From contig NZ_JASHKA010000001.1 in assembly GCF_030732845.1 (NCBI RefSeq), forward strand, positions 372,001 through 436,000: a stretch of DNA of 64,000 nucleotides, given 5' to 3'. Positions within the stretch are counted from its first letter, which is position 1, and each line of letters starts with the position of its first letter. This DNA comes from Roseibium sp. MMSF_3544 (lineage in GTDB: Bacteria > Pseudomonadota > Alphaproteobacteria > Rhizobiales > Stappiaceae). The translations under genes were made by a program, and so were the position numbers. This document shows, piece after piece, positions 16,962 through 24,567 of this stretch. The notes under the pieces were generated by a model. That model made no database searches. It had not been told where the DNA came from and saw only the letters and a program-made list of their open reading frames with translations.

Positions 16962-18017
16962 TTAGGCAGCCGGAGCGGCGTGGTTTGTGCGCGGCTTCTT
17001 CAGTTCCGCCTTGTAGCGCATGACCAGTTCCGGAATTGCGCGGGTGCTGCGGTCAAGCCACCCGGCACGCGCCTTCAGGAAATCGCGATAGGTTTTCTCG
17101 TCGATGCCTGTCTGCAGCATCAATCGAAGGATGGCACCGTCGGCATCTGACTTCAGCGTCTCGGCCACAACATCGTCGGTCAGGTTGAGCCGGCGCGCAA
17201 TCAGCCAGATGGCGGCGTCCATGCGGTCATCTTCAAAGAGAGTACGCAGGATCGCGTCGAACGAGAGTTCGCCGTTGGCAATCTGGATGCTTGCCTCGTG
17301 ACGGGAATAGCGGACCCCGTCGAGTTCGATGTCTCCCTCGCGTTCTGGATCGTCGATTGTGGTCGCAAGCCGTTCAAGGTCTCCGCTTTCGAGCGCTTTC
17401 CGGAGCGGCGGCGGAATGAGTGGACAATCGGTCTCAAGCACGAGCATTTGCGTTTCGAGAAACTCCTCGTCCTTCAGAGCCCGTTTGGCGATGCCTGCCA
17501 GTGTTTCGAGTTCGGTATTGGCGAAAATCAGCAGCGCCAGCGTGCCCTTGACCGAGAAGGGAACGGTTTCGTTGTTCAGCATTGCGTGCACGACATTGCG
17601 GCTGCTGCGTGCGATCAGCGTATCGCAGATTTCTTCACTCAGGTCGGGCCGGCGCGCGACGGAGAGCCGCTTGTCGTTGCTTCCAGTCTTGGCAAGGCGC
17701 ATGAGCGCCGCCTGACTGATCATGGGTGAACACTCAATGACCGGCTCTGAGAGTTCGTAATCTTCCTGCGCCAACCTGTCCGCCAGGTCCGAGATGATCC
17801 TGTCCGTCTTTGCCAGGCGTACGACAAGTTCATAACGGGCGCTTCGGTCGAGTTGATCGAACACAGACAAAACGATCCTTGAAAACAGCTCGCGTTCCAC
17901 GGGGGTCGGCTCATGGTCTTCTGAGCGCGCATATTCACCGACAAGGGTCCGGATGAGGCTGGATCTTGCTTCCGGTTCCTTGATTCTTGCAAGTTCTTCA
18001 AGTTTTTCGCGTATCAA
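16962..18017 (-). CDS. DUF2336 domain protein (helical-repeat)
   Basis: 351 residues, soluble, almost entirely short helices. Features of the DUF2336 family are visible: a leading LARIKEPEARSSLIRTLVGEYA segment, then HEAT-like repeats such as SRNVVHAMLNNETVPFSVKGTLAL (quoted in part), and RSTRAIPELVMRYKAEL at the end. DUF2336 genes are common near motility and two-component genes in Alphaproteobacteria; their role is unknown. It is a single gene on the minus strand between the TPR gene (convergent) and fliP (same strand, 104-nt gap). Confidence 0.75.
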   Translation of the reverse strand: MIREKLEELARIKEPEARSSLIRTLVGEYARSEDHEPTPVERELFSRIVLSVFDQLDRSARYELVVRLAKTDRIISDLADRLAQEDYELSEPVIECSPMISQAALMRLAKTGSNDKRLSVARRPDLSEEICDTLIARSSRNVVHAMLNNETVPFSVKGTLALLIFANTELETLAGIAKRALKDEEFLETQMLVLETDCPLIPPPLRKALESGDLERLATTIDDPEREGDIELDGVRYSRHEASIQIANGELSFDAILRTLFEDDRMDAAIWLIARRLNLTDDVVAETLKSDADGAILRLMLQTGIDEKTYRDFLKARAGWLDRSTRAIPELVMRYKAELKKPRTNHAAPAA

Positions 18018-18121
18018 TGGTCTACCACAACTTTTCGAACAGTATTTGTCCTGTAAATAAGGGTCGACTATTTCATACCGGTCTTAATTTAGTTCTACTT
18101 TTTCATGCCTGGCGAGCTTTG

Positions 18122-18889
18122 CTAGCCACCACCGAAACTTTTTACAAGCGAGCCTGCGACAAGGTTCCAGCCATCCACGAGAACGAAGAAAATAAGCTTG
18201 AAGGGCAGGGATATCACGACGGGTGGCAGCATCATCATGCCCATCGACATGAGGACGGATGCAATCACAAGGTCGATGATCAAAAACGGTAGGTAAAGCA
18301 GGAACCCGATTTCAAAGGCGCGCCGCAACTCGGAGATCATGAAGGCGGGAATGAGAGTTGCCATGGAGAGGTCTTCCGGCCCTTCCGGGGCCTCCTGTCC
18401 GGACAGTTCCTGAAACAGCGCCAGATCCTTCTCTCGAACTTGTGAGAGCATGAAGGTTCGGAAGGGATCGGCTCCGCGCTCGTAGGCCTGCTCGAATTCA
18501 ATATCGCCGTCGATCAGTGGTTGAATGCCGGCGTCGTAAGCTGCCTGCAATGTCGGCATCATGATGAAGGCCGACAGGAATAGGGCGAGGCTGACCATGA
18601 CCATATTGGGCGGCGCTGTTTGAAGACCGATTGCCGAACGCAGCAGAGACAGCACGACCACAATGCGTATGAAACTCGTCATCATGACGAGGATCGACGG
18701 TGCAAGAGAGAGAACCGTCAAAAGGATGACGAGTTGAACTGCCCGTTCCGTCAGGCTGGCGTCTTCGCCGAACCCGACAGAGATTTCCTGCGCGGATGCC
18801 GGCATCGCAAAGGCTGCAAGAACAGCCGCGAGTGCGGCAACCAGCTTCAATGTCCAGAGCAGCCAGCCGGCGCAACCCTTGAAGATCAT
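18122..18889 (-). CDS. fliP: Flagellar type III export protein FliP
   Basis: 255 residues. A cleavable signal peptide (about 10-33, ending ASA) is typical of FliP. Family signatures are clear: MTSFIRIVVVLSLLRSAIGLQ-APPN, ISELRRAFEIGFLLYLPFLIID and SMGMMMLPPVVISLPFKLIFF. FliP pentamers with FliQ and FliR form the export gate core in the inner membrane. It is encoded downstream of, and overlapping by 4 nt, the fliO gene; fliQ and fliR are in the divergent flgB operon. Confidence 0.97.
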   Translation of the reverse strand: MIFKGCAGWLLWTLKLVAALAAVLAAFAMPASAQEISVGFGEDASLTERAVQLVILLTVLSLAPSILVMMTSFIRIVVVLSLLRSAIGLQTAPPNMVMVSLALFLSAFIMMPTLQAAYDAGIQPLIDGDIEFEQAYERGADPFRTFMLSQVREKDLALFQELSGQEAPEGPEDLSMATLIPAFMISELRRAFEIGFLLYLPFLIIDLVIASVLMSMGMMMLPPVVISLPFKLIFFVLVDGWNLVAGSLVKSFGGG

Positions 18890-20586
18890 TGATTTGGCTG
18901 CCCGCCCAATTCGTCGAGGAGTTTCGCCATTTCGTCTTCGATGGGGTTCTTGTCTCCAAGGCCCTGCAGGATGCGGGGCGAGCCGGAGCTGCGCCGATTG
19001 GGCACAATGTCCAGAGACGCTGCGTTTTTGGGTCCCTGTTCGGGCGCCATCTGGCTTTGCTGTTGCACAGGCGGCTTTACTTCGATGACGGCACCGTTCT
19101 CTGACGGATCATCGGTCTTTGGCGGCGCGACTTTTGGTGTTTCGGGCGGCGGCGCATCGTCTGCAGGCGCATCCGCAGCAATCGGTTCCAATACCGCATC
19201 GTCGATCAGGTCGCCGAGCTCCAGTTTGAGGTCAAGCTTGTTTTCGTCCGGTTCCAAAGATGGGGTTTCACTGCTTTCAGGTTCGGCTTTCACGTCAGCC
19301 GCTTCTTCTTTTGGTTCAGCAGTCTGTGCGAGCACGGCATCCTCCGGGTCCGGGAGCGCAGCGTCTTCCGTTTCGGTAACGGTGCTGTTGTCCTCGTCGC
19401 CGGTTTCAGGCTTTGCTTGATTTTCTTGATCAGCGGTCTCTGTCTGCGCCTCCACCTCGACGGCGTCGGTTTGAGCGACTGAGACTTCGGCGGCCACGGT
19501 GGTGTTTTGTTCCAGGTCCGTGTCAGGCTTGTCTTCTTTGGGCTCCGGAACGGTCTGATCCGGTGGCGGGCCTTCCGAAGCGGCCTCGGCTTTTTCCGGA
19601 ACCGGGGCCGCCACGGGTTCAACCGGTCTCAACAGTGCCGTCTTGGCTTTCGCGGCAGGACCCGATGCCGGCGGCGTTATGGTGTGTCCGCCGCGGACGA
19701 CACGTTCGCGATTGTTCGAGGGCTTTGCCTGGCTTTTTGAAACCGGACCGAAGTTGAAAGTGTCGTTCGCCACCTCCTCCGAAGTTTGTGCAGTGGCCGG
19801 CTTTATCTCGAGAGCCGCACCGACGGGTTCCTCAGTGGCCGCGGACAGGGAAACTTCGGGCTCGGGTTCTTTCTTTTGTGCGTTTGCCGAGCGATTGAAA
19901 CCGTTTTGCGTTGCTGCCTTCAAAAGGTCTGCCGCGCGCATCGACGGGCGTATTGCATCCGGTTTGTCGATGCTCGGCGACGCAGTGGCGGCGGCAATTG
20001 GCGCTGACGCAGGTCTGGTCTCAACGGCTGTTACAGCAGGTGTCCGAGGGGTTGCGGCGTTCGGTACAACTGTCTGTTTAGCGGCGGACCCGAGGGGAGG
20101 GACCGGACGCGGTCCGGTAGGAGCGGGCAAAGAGGCTGTCGCCGGCATTGCCCTGTCAGCAGGTTTGGCTGCTTCCTCCGGCCTTGCGGGAAGATCCGGC
20201 CCCGGCGCCATTGGCACCTTGACCGTGCCTGGCCCGGCATGCGCTGAAGACGCAAGCGCAGGCGCGCGCGAGGCTGCGACCGGTGTGTTGCGGACTATAT
20301 TCTGCTCCACAACCACATCCGTGGGGCCTCCCACAAGCAGCAGGTGTTCGACATTGTCCCTGCGGATCAGTATCAGGCGCCGCCTTGAGTCCACAACGGC
20401 ATTGTCCATGACCGCAACACGTGGCTGCCGGCTGCGGCTCTGTGGCGCATTCGCCCCCATCAGCCGTTTGAGAACGAAGATAAACAGGCTGAAAAGCAGC
20501 AAGACGACTGCCAGCGCAAGAAAGACCGCGATGACCTGGGTCACGCCACCGCTTACATTGAAGGTCGATTCAATCCAGTCGTACAT
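18886..20586 (-). CDS. fliO: FliO-like flagellar export protein with ~450-residue disordered extension
   Basis: 566 residues; FliO is normally about 100-230. The N-terminal FliO part has a membrane helix (about 16-42) and the small beta domain ANAPQSRSRQPRVAVMDNAV-VDSRRRLILIRRDNVEHLLLVGG (about 44-90). The rest is low-complexity Pro/Ala/Glu/Thr sequence, strongly acidic from about 340 to 510, ending in a conserved-looking amphipathic helix, EDEMAKLLDELGG. FliO assists FliP complex assembly. Overlap with fliP supports the call. The tail composition suggests a long flexible cytoplasmic tether. Confidence 0.85.
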   Translation of the reverse strand: MYDWIESTFNVSGGVTQVIAVFLALAVVLLLFSLFIFVLKRLMGANAPQSRSRQPRVAVMDNAVVDSRRRLILIRRDNVEHLLLVGGPTDVVVEQNIVRNTPVAASRAPALASSAHAGPGTVKVPMAPGPDLPARPEEAAKPADRAMPATASLPAPTGPRPVPPLGSAAKQTVVPNAATPRTPAVTAVETRPASAPIAAATASPSIDKPDAIRPSMRAADLLKAATQNGFNRSANAQKKEPEPEVSLSAATEEPVGAALEIKPATAQTSEEVANDTFNFGPVSKSQAKPSNNRERVVRGGHTITPPASGPAAKAKTALLRPVEPVAAPVPEKAEAASEGPPPDQTVPEPKEDKPDTDLEQNTTVAAEVSVAQTDAVEVEAQTETADQENQAKPETGDEDNSTVTETEDAALPDPEDAVLAQTAEPKEEAADVKAEPESSETPSLEPDENKLDLKLELGDLIDDAVLEPIAADAPADDAPPPETPKVAPPKTDDPSENGAVIEVKPPVQQQSQMAPEQGPKNAASLDIVPNRRSSGSPRILQGLGDKNPIEDEMAKLLDELGGQPNQ

Positions 20587-20956
20587 TTTTACCTCGTGCC
20601 GCCCCGCCAGCGGACTGATTTCGTTTTCCAGTTACTCTGGACTTTCGCCGGAATTTGGGGACCGTTCTCCTTATCCCCAGTATTTCCAAGGCAATACCGT
20701 CGAGCCAAAAGCCCGGTGACATTCACTTGCGCTTCGAAGGCCAATGCGACCGCCCGTTACGCTCAATCCACCGCAAAAGCTTGCTGGTGCATTGCGAATC
20801 TCATTACGACTTAAAGTTAACAGAACCGGGTAAGATTTGCCCCTCGTCGAGCAGCTTCATTTTGCAAAATGCAAAGGATTGTTGTGCTCTTCCACTGGTT
20901 TTTAAAGGAATTAGCAGGCGGGTGATCAGTATTGTTAACCATTAATTAGTCGTTCA

Positions 20957-20984
20957 CTAAGGTCGAGTTAACCAATCGTTAACC
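20957..20984 (+). promoter_or_regulatory. Tandem CtrA box upstream of flgB
   Basis: Three half-sites spaced exactly 11 bp apart: CTAA (20957), TTAA (20968), TTAACC (20979). The last two form a perfect TTAA-N7-TTAACC CtrA box; the first two form CTAA-N7-TTAA. It lies 36 nt before the flgB start at 21020. Confidence 0.7.
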
Positions 20985-20992
20985 ATTTGCTC

Positions 20993-21005
20993 GGCAATCA
21001 TTGCC
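20993..21005. promoter_or_regulatory. FlbD/ftr-like palindrome, copy 3
   Basis: GGCAATCATTGCC, 9 bp after the CtrA box and only 15-27 nt before flgB. In this position, overlapping or just past the promoter, a bound FlbD would more likely repress than activate, as described for early Caulobacter operons. Confidence 0.5.
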
Positions 21006-21019
21006 TGGTTGGTTAACGG

Positions 21020-21439
21020 ATGGTGAATGGAATGGCTTTCACGGATCTGCCGTTGTTTCAGGCGCTGAAATCGAAGATGCAGTGGCACCAGACCCGACAA
21101 GGGGTCCTGGCCGAGAACATCGCGAATGCCGATACGCCGGGCTACACGTCCCGTGACGTGAAAGAATACACATTCCAGGAACATGTGGGCCTGCATATGT
21201 CCGGGGTCATGACCGAGACAACAAAGGCAGGGCACATTGCGAGCACCATCTCGGGCAGCATCACGACCGCCAAGGTCGAAGAGCGGGATTCTTTCGAAGT
21301 CACGCCAAGCGGCAACAATGTCAACCTGGAAGAGCAGATGATGAAAATCACCGCGAACCAGATGGACTTCCAAGCTGCCACGAGTCTTTACACCAAGGGG
21401 CTGGGAATGATCCGGACCGCCCTTTCCAGGAGCGCCTAG
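21020..21439 (+). CDS. flgB: Flagellar proximal rod protein FlgB
   Basis: 139 residues from ATG 21020; ATG 21032 (MAFTDLPLFQALKSKMQWH) is also possible and matches family starts well. The axial-protein motif RQGVLAENIANADTPGYTSRDV and a C-terminal NQMDFQAATSLYTKGLGMIRTAL (quoted in part) are clear. FlgB is a proximal rod subunit. It is first gene of flgB-flgC-fliE-fliQ-fliR-flhB, under a CtrA-like box. Confidence 0.96.
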   Translation: MVNGMAFTDLPLFQALKSKMQWHQTRQGVLAENIANADTPGYTSRDVKEYTFQEHVGLHMSGVMTETTKAGHIASTISGSITTAKVEERDSFEVTPSGNNVNLEEQMMKITANQMDFQAATSLYTKGLGMIRTALSRSA

Positions 21440-21470
21440 GGCAATTGACGAGACATAGGGAAGCGGAACA

Positions 21471-21881
21471 GTGGATCTGATCAAATCTCTCTTTATTTCG
21501 GCGAGCGGACTGAAGGCGCAAAACGGACGCATGCGCATCATTGCCGAGAACATCGCCAACGCGAATTCGACCGCGCGGAGCCCGGACGAGGAACCTTACC
21601 GCCGGAAAATCCCGACATTCGAAAGCCACTTTGACAAGGAAGTTGGCGCCAAGATGGTCGAACTCGGGAAGGTCGCAGAGGACACGTCCGACTTCAAATC
21701 GACGCATTTGCCGGGCCACCCGGCGGCGGACGAGAACGGCTATGTGCTTCAGCCGAATGTGAACACCTTGATCGAGACGACCGACATGCGTGAGGCGCAG
21801 CGATCCTATGAAGCCAACCTGAACGTTATCGAATCGACGCGGCGCATGCTGCAGAGGACCATCGACATCTTGCGGGCGTAG
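21471..21881 (+). CDS. flgC: Flagellar proximal rod protein FlgC
   Basis: 136 residues with a GTG start at 21471, supported by the canonical N-terminus (V)DLIKSLFISASGLKAQNGRM and the following RIIAENIANANST. The middle PYRRKIPTFESHFD and the C-terminal MREAQRSYEANLNVIESTRRM complete the FlgC pattern. It is a rod subunit exported without a signal. The gene lies 31 nt after flgB in the same operon. Confidence 0.97.
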   Translation: MDLIKSLFISASGLKAQNGRMRIIAENIANANSTARSPDEEPYRRKIPTFESHFDKEVGAKMVELGKVAEDTSDFKSTHLPGHPAADENGYVLQPNVNTLIETTDMREAQRSYEANLNVIESTRRMLQRTIDILRA

Positions 21882-21914
21882 GCCGGCGGTTAATCACTGA
21901 AGAGGGCAGGGGCC

Positions 21915-22229
21915 ATGAGCACACCGTCAATTGCAAACAGCGCCTATCAAATGGCTGCCAAGCTGCAGCAACAGGCACGCGCTGTCGAAGAGACCGCGCC
22001 GGAGCGAACCGCTGTTGACTTTGGTCAGATGGTCAATGACGCTGTCGAGACAGTCGTCGACAAAGGCAATCAGGCCGATGCAAAAGCGATCGGCATGATC
22101 GAAGGCAAAACCGGGGTGGTGGATGTCGTCACGGCCGTTGCCGAAACCGAAGTCGCCTTGGAGACGATGGTGGCCGTTCGCGACCGGGTCATTTCCGCTT
22201 ACGAAGAAATCATGCGCATGCCGATCTGA
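21915..22229 (+). CDS. fliE: Flagellar hook-basal body protein FliE
   Basis: 104 residues with a strong ribosome site (GAGGGCAGGG) before ATG 21915. The C-terminal half carries the FliE core, VVTAVAETEVALETMVAVRDRV followed by ISAYEEIMRMPI at the very end. FliE links the MS-ring to the proximal rod and is the first exported substrate. It lies between flgC and fliQ, as in many Alphaproteobacteria. Confidence 0.96.
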   Translation: MSTPSIANSAYQMAAKLQQQARAVEETAPERTAVDFGQMVNDAVETVVDKGNQADAKAIGMIEGKTGVVDVVTAVAETEVALETMVAVRDRVISAYEEIMRMPI

Positions 22230-22252
22230 TCTTGAATTGAAAGGAACGCCAA

Positions 22253-22519
22253 ATGACCGGCGGTGAAGTTCTCGATCTTGCCCGGGAAGGTGTCTGGACC
22301 ATGATCATGGTGGCAGCGCCCGCCATGATAGTCGGACTGGCTGTCGGTGTCGTCATTGCGCTCTTCCAGGCATTGACCCAGATCCAGGAAATGACCCTCG
22401 TTTTCGTTCCGAAAATTCTGGCGATCTTCCTGACTATTCTCGTCACTCTGCCGTTCATGAGCCAGGTGTTGCAGGCCTTCATGAGCCGGGTGACCGAAAT
22501 GATCCTGACAACGGGATAG
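22253..22519 (+). CDS. fliQ: Flagellar type III export protein FliQ
   Basis: 88 residues with two membrane helices (about 16-38 and 50-72). The FliQ signature AVGVVIALFQALTQIQEMTLVFVPKI (quoted in part) is present. FliQ is part of the FliPQR export gate. It lies 23 nt after fliE and 22 nt before fliR. Confidence 0.97.
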   Translation: MTGGEVLDLAREGVWTMIMVAAPAMIVGLAVGVVIALFQALTQIQEMTLVFVPKILAIFLTILVTLPFMSQVLQAFMSRVTEMILTTG

Positions 22520-22541
22520 CGGCTCCAGCGCGCAAGGCCTT

Positions 22542-23315
22542 ATGACCATCCAGCTCGACTTTCTGCCTGACGTTGCTGCGGCATTCATGCTGATGTTTGC
22601 CCGGCTCGGCACGATGCTGATGCTTCTGCCGGCGCTTGGTGAAAGCTCCATTCCAATGCGCTTCCGGCTGACGATCGCTCTGGCGCTGACGCTGGTGATG
22701 TACCCGGTCGCCTCATCGCTCTATCCGGCTGATCTGACCGGCAACATGATGCGGTTGATTGTTCTTCTCTTCGGTGAGTTGGCGATCGGGTTTGGGATCG
22801 GAATGTGCGCGCGTCTGATCACGTCCGTGCTGCAGATTGCCGGTGTGATCATGGCCAACCAGTCGGGCCTGGCCTTTGCACTCGGGACAGACATTGCCAA
22901 CGAAGGCCAGCAGGGCGCCCTTTACGGAAACTTTCTTGCAGTTCTGGGCATGACGCTGGTGTTCGTGACGGACTCGCACTACCTGATCATTGCCGCGATG
23001 TACGACAGTTTTACGATTTTTCCGCCCGGCAACCTTCCACCCGTCAGCGACTTTGCGCAGAACGCGACCGAGACGGTCGCGCATGTGTTCACGATCGCGG
23101 TGCGCATGAGCGCACCCTTTCTGGTCGTCGGGCTGGTGTTTTACTTCGGCCTCGGCCTGCTCAACAAGCTGATGCCGCAGATGCAGATCTTCTTCATCGC
23201 AATGCCCGTCAATATCGCAATCGGGATGTTGCTTCTTATGGCCCTGATCGCGACCCTGATGATGTTCTACCTCGACCATTTCCAGGAATCGCTCGGCAAG
23301 TTCATCGTGGGGTAG
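22542..23315 (+). CDS. fliR: Flagellar type III export protein FliR
   Basis: 257 residues, five or six membrane helices, with the FliR features FARLGTMLMLLPALGESSIPMRFR and GVIMANQSGLAFALGTDIANEG (quoted in part). FliR caps the FliP/FliQ helix to form the export gate. It is followed after 9 nt by flhB, whose membrane part sits next to FliR in the gate. Confidence 0.97.
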   Translation: MTIQLDFLPDVAAAFMLMFARLGTMLMLLPALGESSIPMRFRLTIALALTLVMYPVASSLYPADLTGNMMRLIVLLFGELAIGFGIGMCARLITSVLQIAGVIMANQSGLAFALGTDIANEGQQGALYGNFLAVLGMTLVFVTDSHYLIIAAMYDSFTIFPPGNLPPVSDFAQNATETVAHVFTIAVRMSAPFLVVGLVFYFGLGLLNKLMPQMQIFFIAMPVNIAIGMLLLMALIATLMMFYLDHFQESLGKFIVG

Positions 23316-23324
23316 CGCCGCACT

Positions 23325-24404
23325 ATGGCTGACGATACCGACGACTCGGAGAAAACTGAGGACCCCACGCAAAAGCGCTTGAAAGAAGCGCATGACAAGG
23401 GGGACGTTCCCAAATCCCAGGAGGTCAGCACCTGGTTCACGCTCGCCGGGGCGACGCTGATGATCGCGATTTTCGCGCCGGGGGCCGCCGCATCGCTCGG
23501 CGACCTGATGAAGGGGTACCTGGAGCACGCGCACCAGATCCCGGTCGACGGCTACGCGCTGAAGGCCTTGTGGCGCGACACCGGCCAGTCCGTCGCCCTG
23601 ATCGTGGGGCTTCCGCTGGTGACACTCGTTGTCATGGCCATTGCCGGAAATCTCATTCAGCATCAGCCCCTTTTTACCGGCGAAACCATCAAGCCAAAGC
23701 TGTCCAAGATATCTCCGCTGTCAGGTTTCAAGCGCCTGTTTTCGGGTGAAAGCCTGGTCAATTTCACGAAGGGCATGCTGAAGATTGGAATTGTCGGCGC
23801 TGTCATGGTTGCGGTGATGTGGCCGCACCGGGACGAGGCCGAAATCATCATCTTCGCGGAGACGAGCGTGATCCTCCAGGAAGCGCGGATTCTGATCCTG
23901 CAATTGCTGGCCGCGATCCTTGCCGTGATGACGGTCGTGGCCGGTGCCGACTTCATCTACCAGAAGAACAAATGGTTCAACAAACAGAAGATGTCGCTGC
24001 GCGAAGTCAAGGAAGAGTTCAAGCAGACCGAAGGGGATCCGCTGGTCAAGGGCAAGATCCGCCAGCTCCGCATGGAGCGGTCACGCAAGCGCATGATGGC
24101 AGCTGTTCCCCAGGCAACCGTCGTCGTGACCAACCCGACCCACTACGCGGTCGCGCTAAAGTACGAGCAGGGCATGCCAGCGCCCCTTTGCCTGGCCAAG
24201 GGAACAGATGCGATCGCCCTCAAGATGCGGGAAGTCGCAAAGGAACATGACGTGCCGGTGATCGAGAACCCACCGCTTGCACGGGCGCTTTTTGCGACGG
24301 TTGAGATCGACCAGGAGGTTCCGGAAGAGCACTACAAGGCCGTTGCGGAGGTCATTGGCTTCGTCTTCCGCATGCGCAAGCGTGCGGCCTGGAGCGCAAA
24401 CTAG
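23325..24404 (+). CDS. flhB: Flagellar type III export switch protein FlhB
   Basis: 359 residues. The charged start DSEKTEDPTQKRLKEAHDKGDVPKS, four membrane helices (to about 210) and the cytoplasmic domain are typical. The autocleavage motif N-P-T-H is intact in VVTNPTHYAVALKY near residue 270, so the specificity switch from rod/hook to filament export should work. It is last gene of the flgB operon; 163 nt separate it from cckA. Confidence 0.98.
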   Translation: MADDTDDSEKTEDPTQKRLKEAHDKGDVPKSQEVSTWFTLAGATLMIAIFAPGAAASLGDLMKGYLEHAHQIPVDGYALKALWRDTGQSVALIVGLPLVTLVVMAIAGNLIQHQPLFTGETIKPKLSKISPLSGFKRLFSGESLVNFTKGMLKIGIVGAVMVAVMWPHRDEAEIIIFAETSVILQEARILILQLLAAILAVMTVVAGADFIYQKNKWFNKQKMSLREVKEEFKQTEGDPLVKGKIRQLRMERSRKRMMAAVPQATVVVTNPTHYAVALKYEQGMPAPLCLAKGTDAIALKMREVAKEHDVPVIENPPLARALFATVEIDQEVPEEHYKAVAEVIGFVFRMRKRAAWSAN

Positions 24405-24567
24405 GAAACCTCATGCAGCCCTTAACCGGAATTACTCGTGTATGGCGCCGCCAAACGCGTGAATTTCAACAGAAGTAAGCCTCATATCAGTTGAAATTAG
24501 GGTGTAAGCACAGAATGCTTGTGAACGGTCCCTTGTTAACCGAATCGGGCCGGGGAGACAGGACGGA

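Larger units (their letters stand above)
20587..21019. other. Divergent fliO/flgB regulatory region
   Basis: 433 nt without a supported gene. Its right end holds three TTAA-type CtrA half-sites and a GGCAA-N3-TTGCC palindrome ahead of flgB. TTAACCATTAATTAG (20934-20948) adds further half-sites at other spacing. The minus-strand promoter for fliO was not identified. Confidence 0.6.

Noticed and set aside
19643..20719. Long open frame (358 codons) antisense to fliO
   Set aside because: Produced by the low-complexity Pro/Ala/Glu coding of fliO; the predicted protein is Ala/Arg/Ser filler without motifs.
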